Source: an uncultured Hyphomicrobiales bacterium
GTDB taxonomy: Bacteria > Pseudomonadota > Alphaproteobacteria > Rhizobiales > Beijerinckiaceae
Direction of reading: 5' to 3'
Length of the DNA: 64,000 nucleotides
Assembly (NCBI GenBank): GCA_903825465.1
Contig: CAIKAR010000112.1
Span: 1-64,000, forward strand
Positions within the stretch are counted from its first letter, which is position 1, and every line of letters starts with the position of its first letter. Positions 40,082 through 48,162 of this stretch are shown here, piece after piece. Position numbers and translations under genes: made by a program. The notes beneath the pieces were generated by a model. It searched no databases. It was not told the origin of the DNA and was given only the letters and a program-made list of their open reading frames with translations.

Positions 40082-41041
40082 CTATTCAACCTTGATGCCG
40101 GCCTGCTTCACGGCCGCGCGAAACTGGCCGAGCTGCTTTGTCAGGAACGCGGTGTAGTCGGCGCCGCACAGGCCCTTGGGCAAACCGTAGGCCGCGAGCT
40201 TCGTTTGCAGCCCCGGCGCCTTGAGCGCCGCGCTGAACCAGCCGATGAGCTTGTTGACGACCGCCGGCGGCGTTTTCGCCGGCGCCGCGGCGCCGAGCGT
40301 GCCGACCCATTCGAGGTCGGGATAGCCTATTTCCGCCAACGTCGGAACGTCGGGCAGTTCCGCCAGCCGCTTGCCGACGCCCACAACCAGCGCGCGCAGC
40401 TTGCCGTCCGCGATCTGTCCCGCGCCACTTGAATAATCGAACAGCGCCGCCGTGGTTTGCTCGCCCATGATCGCGACCACCGACGGCGCGTCGCCGGGGA
40501 AGGGCACAAAGGTGATGTCGACGCCCGCCGCGTGCTTGAACATTTCGAATTCGATGTGCTGCGCCGTCGCCGGCCCGTTGGCGGCGAGCGTCAGCTTGCC
40601 GGGGTTTTTCCGCGCGGCGTCGAGGAATTCGCCGATCGTATGGTAGGGCGACGAAGCCGGCACGACAAGCATCTGCGGCGTTTCGACCATGTAGCAGATA
40701 TGCGCGAAATCCTTGAGCGGATCGTAGCTCAATTGCTTGACCGCCGAATTGACGATGAACGATCCCGCCGTTTGCAGGATGGTGTTGCCGTCGGGCGCGG
40801 CGCGGGCGACGAGGTCGGTGCCGATGACGGTGCCCGCGCCGGGCCGGTTGTCGACAACGATCGTCACGCCCTGCTCCCGGCCGATCTCTTCGGCCATCAG
40901 CCGCGCGACCGTGTCGTTGGGGCCGCCAGCGGTGAGCGGAACGATATAGTGGATGGGGCCCGTCTGGGCGCGGGCCGAAGTCGCCGCGCAGCCCAGCGAC
41001 AAAAGCGCCGCCAGGCCCGCGTGGATGGATTTAATCGTCAT
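40082..41041 (-). CDS. Bug-type solute-binding protein, orphan
   Basis: 319 residues from the ATG at 41041: signal peptide (LAALLSLGCAATSARAQ), then the Bug/TctC pattern HYIVPLTAGGPNDTVARLMAEE, VDNRPGAGTVIGTDLVARAAPDG and GYPDLEWVGTLG. Ligand is probably a carboxylate. It follows the YVTN-propeller gene by 32 nt on the same strand, so it may be cotranscribed with the cytochrome/propeller set rather than with a TctAB transporter, which is absent. Confidence 0.9.
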   Translation of the reverse strand: MTIKSIHAGLAALLSLGCAATSARAQTGPIHYIVPLTAGGPNDTVARLMAEEIGREQGVTIVVDNRPGAGTVIGTDLVARAAPDGNTILQTAGSFIVNSAVKQLSYDPLKDFAHICYMVETPQMLVVPASSPYHTIGEFLDAARKNPGKLTLAANGPATAQHIEFEMFKHAAGVDITFVPFPGDAPSVVAIMGEQTTAALFDYSSGAGQIADGKLRALVVGVGKRLAELPDVPTLAEIGYPDLEWVGTLGAAAPAKTPPAVVNKLIGWFSAALKAPGLQTKLAAYGLPKGLCGADYTAFLTKQLGQFRAAVKQAGIKVE

Positions 41042-41073
41042 TGCGTTCCCCAAGCCGGCGCTGAATTTGGTTG

Positions 41074-42219
41074 TCACGGCGACGCGATGGCGATGGCGGC
41101 GGCGCCGCCGTTCACCGGTATCGGCGCCTCGGGCGTCAGCTTCGACCCGTCGAAGCCGAACACGAGGATGTTCCGCTCCACCATGTTTTGCACGAGGATC
41201 TTCTTCCCATTGGGCGAGAAGGCCGCGCCCTGCGACCAATGGCCGACGGGCGCGTCCACGACGGCCGCCAGCTTGCCGTCCTTGACGGAGAACACGCGCA
41301 GCACGCCGTGGTCGGTGGCGTAGGGCGCGCTTGGCGGCTTGTTGGAATTGTCCTGCGAGGCGATGACGAGAAACTTTCCGTCGGGCGAGAAACGCAATCC
41401 CTCGGGTCCGGCCGGAACCGCCGCCTGATCAACGACGCGGTACGGCTTTTTCGACAGGTCGATCAGCGACACCGTGCTCACATCGGCGTCGGAACGGCCC
41501 ATGTTGCCTGTCGCCGCGAACTTGCCATCGGAGGTGACGTCGATGGAATAGGGATGCACGCCTGTGATCACCGGGCGCGGCGCGACAGTCACCTTGTCGC
41601 CGTCGATGTTCAACACGCTCACCATGTTGTCGTCGCGCGTCAGCAGCGCGTTTTTCCCGTCCTTCGTGAAAACGACGCCGCACGGGCCGCTGGCTTTGCC
41701 CGCGAGTTCGAGCGTGGCGCTGGGCGTGAGCGTCTTGCCGTCGAGCGTGAACACCGACAGCGTGCCCGCCGCGCGGTTGGCGACCAGCGCGAGCTTGCCG
41801 TCGGGCGAAATCGCGACGCCCGCCGCGCCGTCGCCCGCGTGCGTGGTCTGGACGATTTTCGGCGGCGAGGCCGTGAGATCGACAACCGAGACTTCGTCGT
41901 TGGCGATGGCCTTGCCGGGATTTTTCGGGTCGGGTTTGTTCGCCGACACCACGATGGCGAAACTCTCGTCGTGGGACAGCGCCACCGCCATCGGCGGGCC
42001 CGCGACGCTGGTGGGCACGTCGATGGTGGCGAGTGTTTTCGGCGGGTTCTGCGCCATGTCGATCACCGACAGGTTGTCCGGCGGTGGATTGACCGGCGTC
42101 GTTGTGACGCCGTTGACGTTCACCGAATGCGCGTCGTTGGCCGACAGCAGGAGTTCTCCGCGCGCGGCCCCCGAGCAAAGGGCGGAGCAGGCGAGCAAGG
42201 CGGCGACGGCGGGTTTCAT
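41074..42219 (-). CDS. Periplasmic YVTN/lactonase-type beta-propeller protein
   Basis: 381 residues from the ATG at 42219 (GGAG 8 nt upstream): signal peptide to about residue 21, then repeated blades with the pattern S-P/H-D-G-K-x-A-x-V-x-N, for example AISPDGKLALVANRAAGTL, TSDGKFAATGN and FSPDGKFLVIASQD. YncE-like propellers often bind or guard a redox partner or lactone. It lies in one strand-run with two cytochrome c genes upstream and a Bug gene downstream. Its ligand is unknown. Confidence 0.88.
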   Translation of the reverse strand: MKPAVAALLACSALCSGAARGELLLSANDAHSVNVNGVTTTPVNPPPDNLSVIDMAQNPPKTLATIDVPTSVAGPPMAVALSHDESFAIVVSANKPDPKNPGKAIANDEVSVVDLTASPPKIVQTTHAGDGAAGVAISPDGKLALVANRAAGTLSVFTLDGKTLTPSATLELAGKASGPCGVVFTKDGKNALLTRDDNMVSVLNIDGDKVTVAPRPVITGVHPYSIDVTSDGKFAATGNMGRSDADVSTVSLIDLSKKPYRVVDQAAVPAGPEGLRFSPDGKFLVIASQDNSNKPPSAPYATDHGVLRVFSVKDGKLAAVVDAPVGHWSQGAAFSPNGKKILVQNMVERNILVFGFDGSKLTPEAPIPVNGGAAAIAIASP

Positions 42220-42324
42220 GGCGTTTCTCCAGTGTTCGCGTGGCGCGCGGACGTCGAACGTCGCGGCTTCCACGACCGTCGGACCGCTTTCGTGGCCCCC
42301 GTTCGGTTTGGGCGCCCCAACGCC

Positions 42325-44160
42325 TCAGTTCGCCGCCGCCTTCGCCGCGGTCATGTCGGCTTCGCTTCGAAAGGTCATCGCCAGCAACTTGCTCGCGCGC
42401 GAGTAGGGCAACACGACCTCCAGATTGCCGTCCTTCTCCAGCAGCGAGATGTAGCGCGCCTCGGTGCCGCGCGTCGGCAGTTCAAACGTTGTCCATTTCT
42501 TCGACGCCGGCTCGTATTTCATGATCACGTCCGACGTCCAGATGTTGAGCCAGGTATTGTGGTTGCTGTCGACGGCCACATGGTAGGGCTGCAACAGGCC
42601 GGGCCCCGGCAGCGGGATGAACGTGGTTTCCTGCGTGTGGGTGTCGATGCGCGCGAGATTGCGGCCCCACGAATCGCCGACGTAGAGAATATCGGCGGCC
42701 TTGTCCGTTCCCATGCGGCGCGGGCCCTGGTTCCACGGCACCGGCGCGTTGAAGTCGGGCTCGTTGAAGTTTTCGTAGAACGAGCGCTGGTCGTCGTTCA
42801 TCTGGTCCTTGTCGACAAGCACCCGCGGCAACTTGACCTCCGACACCTTCCCAGTGGCGGAATCCGCCTTGCCAATGGTGTCGATGATCATTTCCGCCCA
42901 CCAGCCATTGCCGTCGCGATCGCCGGCGGCGCCGTAGGTCAGGCCGTTGCCGTTCGGCGTTTTGTAGGTCATCGACTTGAATTCGGTGAATTTCTCCGCC
43001 TTCGGATCGAAGCGCAGCACGCCATCGGGCGAAGACGCCCAAATCTGGCCCTTGCCGTCCCAATCGACCGTGGTCGCGCCGCCGGTGGGGGACATGTCCT
43101 TTGGCGGCGTGTAGACCTGCACTTCCATCGTCTTGGGATCGACGCGGCCGAGCCCGCCCTTGCCCGTGTTGGCGTTGAACCACAGGATGCCGTTGGGATC
43201 GCGCGTCATCCCGTGCGTGTTGGCGGCGTAGCCGTTTTGCCCACTGATGCGGATCATCTTGACCTCGCCCGTCGTCTTGTCGATGCGGCCGACGCTGGTC
43301 TTGTGATTGGGCGTGTTCGAGGTGAACCACAGGTTGCCGTCGAGATCCGCCCAGCCGTCATGCACCAGCGAACCCAGCCGCGACGGCGTGCCCTGCGACC
43401 AGTCCGAGCCGTCGTTGAGCGGCGCGGTCGAGGGCAGGCCGGCGTCGTCCTGCAACGGAACGTCGTATTCGCGGTAAACGACGCGCGCGGCCTCGCCGGT
43501 CGGGCGCTCGCGCAGCTTGATATTCAAGCCGCTCGCCCCGGGCCCCCGCGCGCGGCCGAGATACTCGGCGAGTTCCTTCTGGTTGAAATTGAGCACGCCG
43601 TTGGTCTTGTCGGGACCCTGATAGACGCCGGAGACGTTCACATGCTTCATCAGATCGATGATGTGGCTCCAGCCCGCCGCGTCGAACTGGTGCTGAAGCG
43701 GGTAGCTCGGCGTGTGGCAACCCGTGCAATTGTTGGCGATGATCTGCTTCAGCCGCGCGTCGTTGGGCGTCGCGTCGGGCAGCGAGGCGAGCATGAGGTC
43801 GCCGGGCAGCTGCCGGGCGACGTCGGCGAGCGTGGAAAGGGCGAAATCCCGCTTCGAGGACGCGTCGAGGTCGACTTCGCCCTTCGCCGTCGCGAAGGTC
43901 AAAGCCTGCGCCCAGACCCGGTATTTGCCGGCGGGCAGCGGCGGAAAATAATAGGCGCCCGACGCGTCGGTGTAGACGGAGGTCGTGATTGTGCCGCCCA
44001 CCGGCTTCGCCGACACCAGAATGCCCGACAGCTTTTCGCCGGCGGCCGAGGCGACAGCGCCGCTCAAAACCTTGTCCGCGGCCCAAGCCGGGGAAAGCGT
44101 GGTGCTCGCCGAAAGAACCGCGGCGAAGGCCGCCAACGTGAAGCTCGTTGCGTGACGCAT
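42325..44160 (-). CDS. Secreted fusion: Cna-B/CarboxypepD_reg-like domain, heme c site and Vgb-type beta-propeller
   Basis: 611 residues: signal peptide (cleavage near SPAWAAD), a carboxypeptidase-regulatory-like beta sandwich (about 30-110, with TDASGAYYFPPLPAGKYRV), a c-type heme site CTGCH (Cys145, Cys148, His149), and a large SMP-30/virginiamycin-B-lyase-like propeller (about 240-600) with blades such as DGWADLDGNLWFTS, RDPNGILWFN and WDGKGQIWASS. The combination suggests a periplasmic oxidoreductase or electron-transfer protein; substrate unknown. A small cytochrome c gene is 19 nt upstream. Confidence 0.88.
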   Translation of the reverse strand: MRHATSFTLAAFAAVLSASTTLSPAWAADKVLSGAVASAAGEKLSGILVSAKPVGGTITTSVYTDASGAYYFPPLPAGKYRVWAQALTFATAKGEVDLDASSKRDFALSTLADVARQLPGDLMLASLPDATPNDARLKQIIANNCTGCHTPSYPLQHQFDAAGWSHIIDLMKHVNVSGVYQGPDKTNGVLNFNQKELAEYLGRARGPGASGLNIKLRERPTGEAARVVYREYDVPLQDDAGLPSTAPLNDGSDWSQGTPSRLGSLVHDGWADLDGNLWFTSNTPNHKTSVGRIDKTTGEVKMIRISGQNGYAANTHGMTRDPNGILWFNANTGKGGLGRVDPKTMEVQVYTPPKDMSPTGGATTVDWDGKGQIWASSPDGVLRFDPKAEKFTEFKSMTYKTPNGNGLTYGAAGDRDGNGWWAEMIIDTIGKADSATGKVSEVKLPRVLVDKDQMNDDQRSFYENFNEPDFNAPVPWNQGPRRMGTDKAADILYVGDSWGRNLARIDTHTQETTFIPLPGPGLLQPYHVAVDSNHNTWLNIWTSDVIMKYEPASKKWTTFELPTRGTEARYISLLEKDGNLEVVLPYSRASKLLAMTFRSEADMTAAKAAAN

Positions 44161-44179
44161 GTGATCGCTCCTTGCGGGT

Positions 44180-44581
44180 TCAGGGTTTCGCCGGCGACGG
44201 GACGGGCGCGGCGGGCGGCGGCGGAAGCACTTTCAGATAGGCGACAATCGAGGAAATCTGCTCGGGCTTGAAGAAGCCCTTGAAGCCCGGCATCCGCTGC
44301 GTGCCGTCGGATATGATCTGGCGCATGGCGTCGTCCTGCCCGCCGCCAGACTCCTTGGACAGCGTCGGCCCATATTGCACCGCGTTGATCTGCGGTTTCG
44401 TGTGGCAGACGCCGCAATGCTGATAAAATAGTTTTTGTCCGGCCCTCTGGGCGTCGTCGAGCGAGGCTGGAGACGGCGCCTGGATTTCCGCCGGCGCGCC
44501 CTGCGCCAACGCGCCGAACGACAGCGCGAGCGAGAAGCCCCCCGCGAAAAAGCGAATCGCGGCTGTGGCGCTGCGCGGCAT
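44180..44581 (-). CDS. Small class I cytochrome c
   Basis: 133 residues from the ATG at 44581 (GGGAGG upstream): signal peptide with cleavage near ALAQG, heme site CGVCH (Cys56, Cys59, His60) and a Met ligand in TQRMPGFKGFF about 40 residues later. The C-terminus is proline-rich. It is the first gene of the set that continues with the cytochrome-propeller fusion, so it likely accepts electrons from that protein. Confidence 0.9.
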   Translation of the reverse strand: MPRSATAAIRFFAGGFSLALSFGALAQGAPAEIQAPSPASLDDAQRAGQKLFYQHCGVCHTKPQINAVQYGPTLSKESGGGQDDAMRQIISDGTQRMPGFKGFFKPEQISSIVAYLKVLPPPPAAPVPSPAKP

Positions 44582-44695
44582 GTGCTTTCCTCCCAGGTTT
44601 CGAAGCGGTCGCGATGTCGAACCGGTGTTCTTTGGCCGCGCTGGGCGCGTTATGCCAGGCAGTGTCCACCAACCCGCGCGGGGTGGCAAGGGCGC

Positions 44696-45724
44696 CTACA
44701 GATAAATTTCCTTCGCCAGCGCGAGGTATTCGTCGATGCGCGTGTTGTCCTCGGGCATCAACGGCTTGACGTTGGCCAGTTTGGCGATCTCGGGCGGCGG
44801 GTCCGACACTTTCACGTCCACGACGGTTCCATGCGCCGTGCGCGCGTAAATCTCCTGGACCTCGTCCGACAGGTAGAAGTCCGCCAGCAGCCGCGCGGCG
44901 TTGGGATGTGGCGCGTTCTTCAGCAGCGACACCGAGTAGGAGCTGGCTATCACGCCGTCCGCGGGCACGACATCGCGCACGGGCAAGCCCTTCACGAGCG
45001 CGGATTGCGAGAAGATCAGCGGCACATAGACGGCGAATTCGCCGCGCGCGATCCGCCGCACCGCCTCGCCGTAGTCGCGCGACATCGATGGTTTGAGCTT
45101 CGCCAGCGCCTCGTGGAAGCCGCGGCCGTATTTGTCCAGCGTCTGCTGAAACATCACACGCCCGCCCCCGGGCGCGCGCGGATCGTCGAACAGGATTTTG
45201 CCCTCCCATTTCGCGTCGAGCAAATCCGTCCATTGCTTCGGCTCCTGTCCGGGCGGGACGAGGGCGTTGTTGACGAGAAACCCATACATGATCGTGAAAA
45301 TCGGCGCCTGATCCGCGTCGGCGCGCGCGGCGTATTCCGGCTTCAGCCGCGCCACGTTGGGCAGGCCGCCCAGCGGGTCGATGTTGTGATCGGCGTCGCG
45401 CCACAGCGTCGTCAAGGACGAGGCGTTGTGCTGGACGTCGCCGAGGTAGCGCCCGGTCCGCTGCTCGATGCGGATGCGCTCGCGCAGCTCGTTGCCGCGC
45501 GCCGCCAGCACCTCGATCTTGATTCCATATTTCGCGTCGAACAATTTGGCGATGGGATCGTGGGTGATGGCGGAAAGATAGCCCGAATAGACGACGACCT
45601 TGCCTTCGCGCTTCGCCGCGGCGATCAGCGCGTCGCCGCCGCCCGCCGTTTGCGCGCGCGCCGGAGCGGCGAACGCGGCCACCGCCGCGCCAATGGCGAT
45701 GTCGCGCCTCGAGGGGTGGCTCAT
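44696..45724 (-). CDS. Iron/spermidine-type ABC solute-binding protein (family 1), orphan
   Basis: 342 residues. The N-terminus (SRRDIAIGAAVAAFAAPARA) carries a twin-arginine-like signal. The mature part has the class-F binding-protein opening VVVYSGYLSAITHDPIAKLFDAKYGIKIEV and PLIFSQSALVKG, like FbpA/PotD relatives. No permease or ATPase is nearby. It lies 7 nt after the paralogous gene at 45732-46757, and the pair is divergent from the nitrile hydratase-like operon. Confidence 0.88.
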   Translation of the reverse strand: MSHPSRRDIAIGAAVAAFAAPARAQTAGGGDALIAAAKREGKVVVYSGYLSAITHDPIAKLFDAKYGIKIEVLAARGNELRERIRIEQRTGRYLGDVQHNASSLTTLWRDADHNIDPLGGLPNVARLKPEYAARADADQAPIFTIMYGFLVNNALVPPGQEPKQWTDLLDAKWEGKILFDDPRAPGGGRVMFQQTLDKYGRGFHEALAKLKPSMSRDYGEAVRRIARGEFAVYVPLIFSQSALVKGLPVRDVVPADGVIASSYSVSLLKNAPHPNAARLLADFYLSDEVQEIYARTAHGTVVDVKVSDPPPEIAKLANVKPLMPEDNTRIDEYLALAKEIYL

Positions 45725-45731
45725 GTCGTCC

Positions 45732-46757
45732 TCACCTGAACAGGTCGATATAGGTCTTCGCCCAGCGCTCGTAGTCTTTTTCGATGTCCGCCGGTCCGAA
45801 GAAATTCGCCTTGAAGCCGCCGGTTTCCGGCGACAGTTCGGGCATCGACGGCGCCATGCCCCCGCGCGTCGGGAAATAATCGGCCTTCTGGAACAGCGCC
45901 TGCCCCTCCGCCGACAGCATGAAATTGACGAACAGGTCCGCGGCCGCCGGATGCGGCGAATCCGCGGTCAGCACTTCGACGGTCATCTGCACCATCGCCG
46001 GTTCGGTCTTCAGCCATTGGACGGGCGCGCCTTTTTTCGCGCTGAGCGCCGCGTGGTGGTTGAATATCTGCAACGCGATCGGGTGTTCGCCCGCTATCAC
46101 CTGGTCGAGCACGGCGCGCGCGCTGGCGTTGATCGCGCCGATGCGCTGGCCGGCGAGCTTGCGCAGATAGCCCATGCCCTTGTCGTCGCCCATCGTTCGC
46201 AGGATGTTGCCGATGAAGCCCGGCGCGCCCGAGATGTCGTTCGGCTTCCAGACGATCTTGTCCCGCCATTGCGGATTCAACAGGTCTTCGTAGGTTTTCG
46301 GACGGTCTTTTTCCGCGACCAGGTCGGTGTTCACCGCCGGCGTCATCACGTAGTAATTCGACGACACCCAATAGTGGCCGGGGTCTTTGAACTGCGGCGG
46401 CAGGGCGGCGGCGTTGGGCGGATCGAACTTGCGCACGGCGCCGGCGTCGACCAGGGTTTTGAGGCCGCTGGTCAGTCCGAAAATGTCGGCCTGCATGCGC
46501 CCGGCCTTGTGCTCGCCCATGATCTTGAGGATCGTGTCCTGGCTGTCGGCGCGCGCGTATTCGACCTTGACGCCGTATTTCGCCTCGAACGCGGCGACGA
46601 GCGGCCGCACGATCTGATCGACGATGAGGTCGGTGTAATAGACGACGGAGCCTTCGGCCTTGGCTTTGGCGATCAGTTCCGCCGGGGGTTCGTCGGCCCG
46701 CGCCGGCGCCGCGGACGCGAGCGCCAAAACGGCGGCGAAACAAGCTCCAATCCTCAT
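45732..46757 (-). CDS. Iron/spermidine-type ABC solute-binding protein (family 1), orphan
   Basis: 341 residues from the ATG at 46757 (GGGGGAGG upstream): signal peptide ending near APARAD, then SVVYYTDLIVDQIVRPLVAAFEAKYGVKVEY and a C-terminal DSPHPAAADLFVNFMLS, as in family 1 binding proteins. Paralogue of the gene downstream (both about 340 residues). Its promoter region is shared with the divergent three-subunit hydratase operon and contains nested inverted repeats, which suggests joint control and a substrate relevant to that enzyme. Confidence 0.88.
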   Translation of the reverse strand: MRIGACFAAVLALASAAPARADEPPAELIAKAKAEGSVVYYTDLIVDQIVRPLVAAFEAKYGVKVEYARADSQDTILKIMGEHKAGRMQADIFGLTSGLKTLVDAGAVRKFDPPNAAALPPQFKDPGHYWVSSNYYVMTPAVNTDLVAEKDRPKTYEDLLNPQWRDKIVWKPNDISGAPGFIGNILRTMGDDKGMGYLRKLAGQRIGAINASARAVLDQVIAGEHPIALQIFNHHAALSAKKGAPVQWLKTEPAMVQMTVEVLTADSPHPAAADLFVNFMLSAEGQALFQKADYFPTRGGMAPSMPELSPETGGFKANFFGPADIEKDYERWAKTYIDLFR

Positions 46758-46784
46758 GCGAACCTCCCCCATTGCGGTCGAAGC

Positions 46785-46849
46785 GTGCCACAACGACCTT
46801 TGCGGCGCAACGCGTGTTTCAGCGTTGCGCCGGCCCGGTGTTGTGGCAC
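46785..46849. promoter_or_regulatory. Two nested perfect 10-bp inverted repeats in a divergent promoter region
   Basis: Outer arms GTGCCACAAC (46785-46794) and GTTGTGGCAC (46840-46849) and inner arms GGCGCAACGC (46804-46813) and GCGTTGCGCC (46822-46831, 8-nt loop GTGTTTCA) are all exact. The structure is centred at 46817, midway between the start codons at 46757 and 46877, with 27 bp to each. The right outer arm is itself part of a near-palindrome TTGTGGCACAA. It probably holds operators for both transcripts, or a hairpin at the 5' end of either. Confidence 0.7.
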
Positions 46850-46876
46850 AATGCGCGCCGCGAAAGGGAGACCAGC

Positions 46877-47212
46877 ATGCGCGGACCACACGATGTCGGC
46901 GGCCTGCCGGAGGGGCCGGTCGAAACCGAGGCGCATCCCCTCACGTTCTGGGAAAAGCAGATCGACGGCCTGCGGGCGGCGGTCGGCGCGAAGGGGCTTG
47001 TCAACACGCACGAGAACCGCGCCGCCGTCGAGGCTCTTGGCCACGACGCCTACAACACGCTCCATTATTACGAACGCTGGACGGCGACCCTGTGCCGGCA
47101 GATGATCGAGAAAGGCGTGCTGACGCAGGACGAAATCGACGCGCGGGTCGCGGCCGTGCGGCGGCGCTTGGCCGACACGGGCGAGCTTGAAACCGAGGGC
47201 GGCGCGCCATGA
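46877..47212 (+). CDS. Nitrile hydratase/thiocyanate hydrolase family, beta N-terminal-type subunit
   Basis: 111 residues from the ATG at 46877 (GGGAG 8 nt upstream). It begins with the NHase-beta hallmark HDVGG and ends with the helical segment LHYYERWTATLCRQMIEKGV. This equals only the N-terminal half of a standard NHase beta subunit; the other half is the next gene. The same split is known in thiocyanate hydrolase (ScnB) and toyocamycin nitrile hydratase. It should form the alpha-helical wrap around the metal subunit. Overlaps the next gene by 4 nt. Confidence 0.88.
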   Translation: MRGPHDVGGLPEGPVETEAHPLTFWEKQIDGLRAAVGAKGLVNTHENRAAVEALGHDAYNTLHYYERWTATLCRQMIEKGVLTQDEIDARVAAVRRRLADTGELETEGGAP

Positions 47213-47490
47213 CGCGCTTTTCCGCCGGCGAGCGCGTTCTCGTGCGCGACGACTATCCGCCGGGCCACGTCCGCACGCCCGTTTATCTGCGCGGCAAGAC
47301 GGGCGAAGTTTTGAGGTTCTTCGGCGAATTCGACAACGCGGAAGTGGTCTCCAGCGGCCTCAAAGGCCCCAGAAAAGGCGTCTATAAAGTGCGGTTTCGC
47401 GCCGTCGACCTGTGGGACGATTACAACGGCCCGGCGCGCGACGCCGTGGAGGCCGACATCTACGAGCACTGGCTGGAGAAGATCGCATGA
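47209..47490 (+). CDS. Nitrile hydratase/thiocyanate hydrolase family, beta C-terminal-type (SH3-like) subunit
   Basis: 93 residues matching the SH3-like barrel of the NHase beta C-terminus: FSAGERVLVRDDYPPGHVRTP, YLRGKTGEVLRFFG and a terminal YKVRFRAVDLWDDY. In thiocyanate hydrolase the matching piece is the ScnA subunit. It packs on the metal subunit and helps shape the active-site pocket. It overlaps both neighbours by 4 nt (ATGA each), so the three subunits should be made in equal amounts. Confidence 0.9.
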   Translation: MTRFSAGERVLVRDDYPPGHVRTPVYLRGKTGEVLRFFGEFDNAEVVSSGLKGPRKGVYKVRFRAVDLWDDYNGPARDAVEADIYEHWLEKIA

Positions 47491-48152
47491 GCGGCGACCA
47501 TGATCACGATCACGACCATCACGGCCACGATCACGACCACGACCATCCCCACGCGCCGCCGCAGCCCGACGACAAGGTTCATTCTTATTACCAGATCCTC
47601 GGCGTCGCGCTGAAAGAACTGCTGATCGAGAAGGGAGTCGTCGAGGCGGCGGAGGTCCGTCGCCAAATAGAACGCCGCGATTCGATCACCCCCGCCAACG
47701 GCTCGAAAGTCGTCGCCAAGGCCTGGACCGATCCCGCGTTCCGCGCGCGGCTGTTCGCCGACGGCAATTCCGCCGTCGCCGAACTCGGCTTCGAGATGAC
47801 GACGACAAAACTGGTGGCGGTCGAGAACACGCCCTCCGAGCACAATGTCGTCGTTTGCACGCTGTGCTCCTGCTATCCCCGCGATCTGCTGGGCCTGCCG
47901 CCAAGCTGGTACAAGAGCCGCGCCTACCGCGCCAGGATTGTGCGCGAGCCCCGCGCGGTGCTGGCGGAGTTTGGCACGCGCGTGCCCGACGATGTCGCCG
48001 TCCGCGTGCATGATTCCACCGCCGACATGCGCTTTCTGGTCGTGCCCATGCGGCCGGAAGGCACGCAGGGCCTGCGCGAAGACGAACTCGCCGCGCTTGT
48101 GACGCGCGATTCCATGGTCGGCGTCGCCGTCGCCCGCGCGCCGGAGCGTTGA
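47487..48152 (+). CDS. Co-type nitrile hydratase alpha / thiocyanate hydrolase gamma subunit with His-rich head
   Basis: 221 residues. The metal site VCTLCSCY has Cys124, Cys127 and Cys129; Thr in the second position is typical of cobalt rather than iron enzymes (iron: CSLCSC). The middle cysteines are normally oxidised to sulfinate and sulfenate. The first 22 residues hold ten His alternating with Asp, then a Pro-rich linker (APPQP) leads into the standard core (VHSYYQILGVALKELL). The head may store or load cobalt, since no activator gene is next to it. Product hydrates nitriles or hydrolyses thiocyanate; which one cannot be told from sequence alone. Confidence 0.9.
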   Translation: MSGDHDHDHDHHGHDHDHDHPHAPPQPDDKVHSYYQILGVALKELLIEKGVVEAAEVRRQIERRDSITPANGSKVVAKAWTDPAFRARLFADGNSAVAELGFEMTTTKLVAVENTPSEHNVVVCTLCSCYPRDLLGLPPSWYKSRAYRARIVREPRAVLAEFGTRVPDDVAVRVHDSTADMRFLVVPMRPEGTQGLREDELAALVTRDSMVGVAVARAPER

Positions 48153-48162
48153 GGAAAAACAC

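Noticed and set aside
41071-44271. 1066-codon open frame on the plus strand opposite the cytochrome/propeller genes
   Set aside because: The translation is rich in Arg, His, Val and Gly without any domain, and the opposite strand holds clear exported cytochrome and propeller genes. High G+C content removes stops from antisense frames.
47487-47560. His-codon stretch read as a simple microsatellite
   Set aside because: It is in frame, starts at a coupled ATG, and continues into the conserved hydratase core through a Pro-rich linker, so it is treated as a real protein extension.
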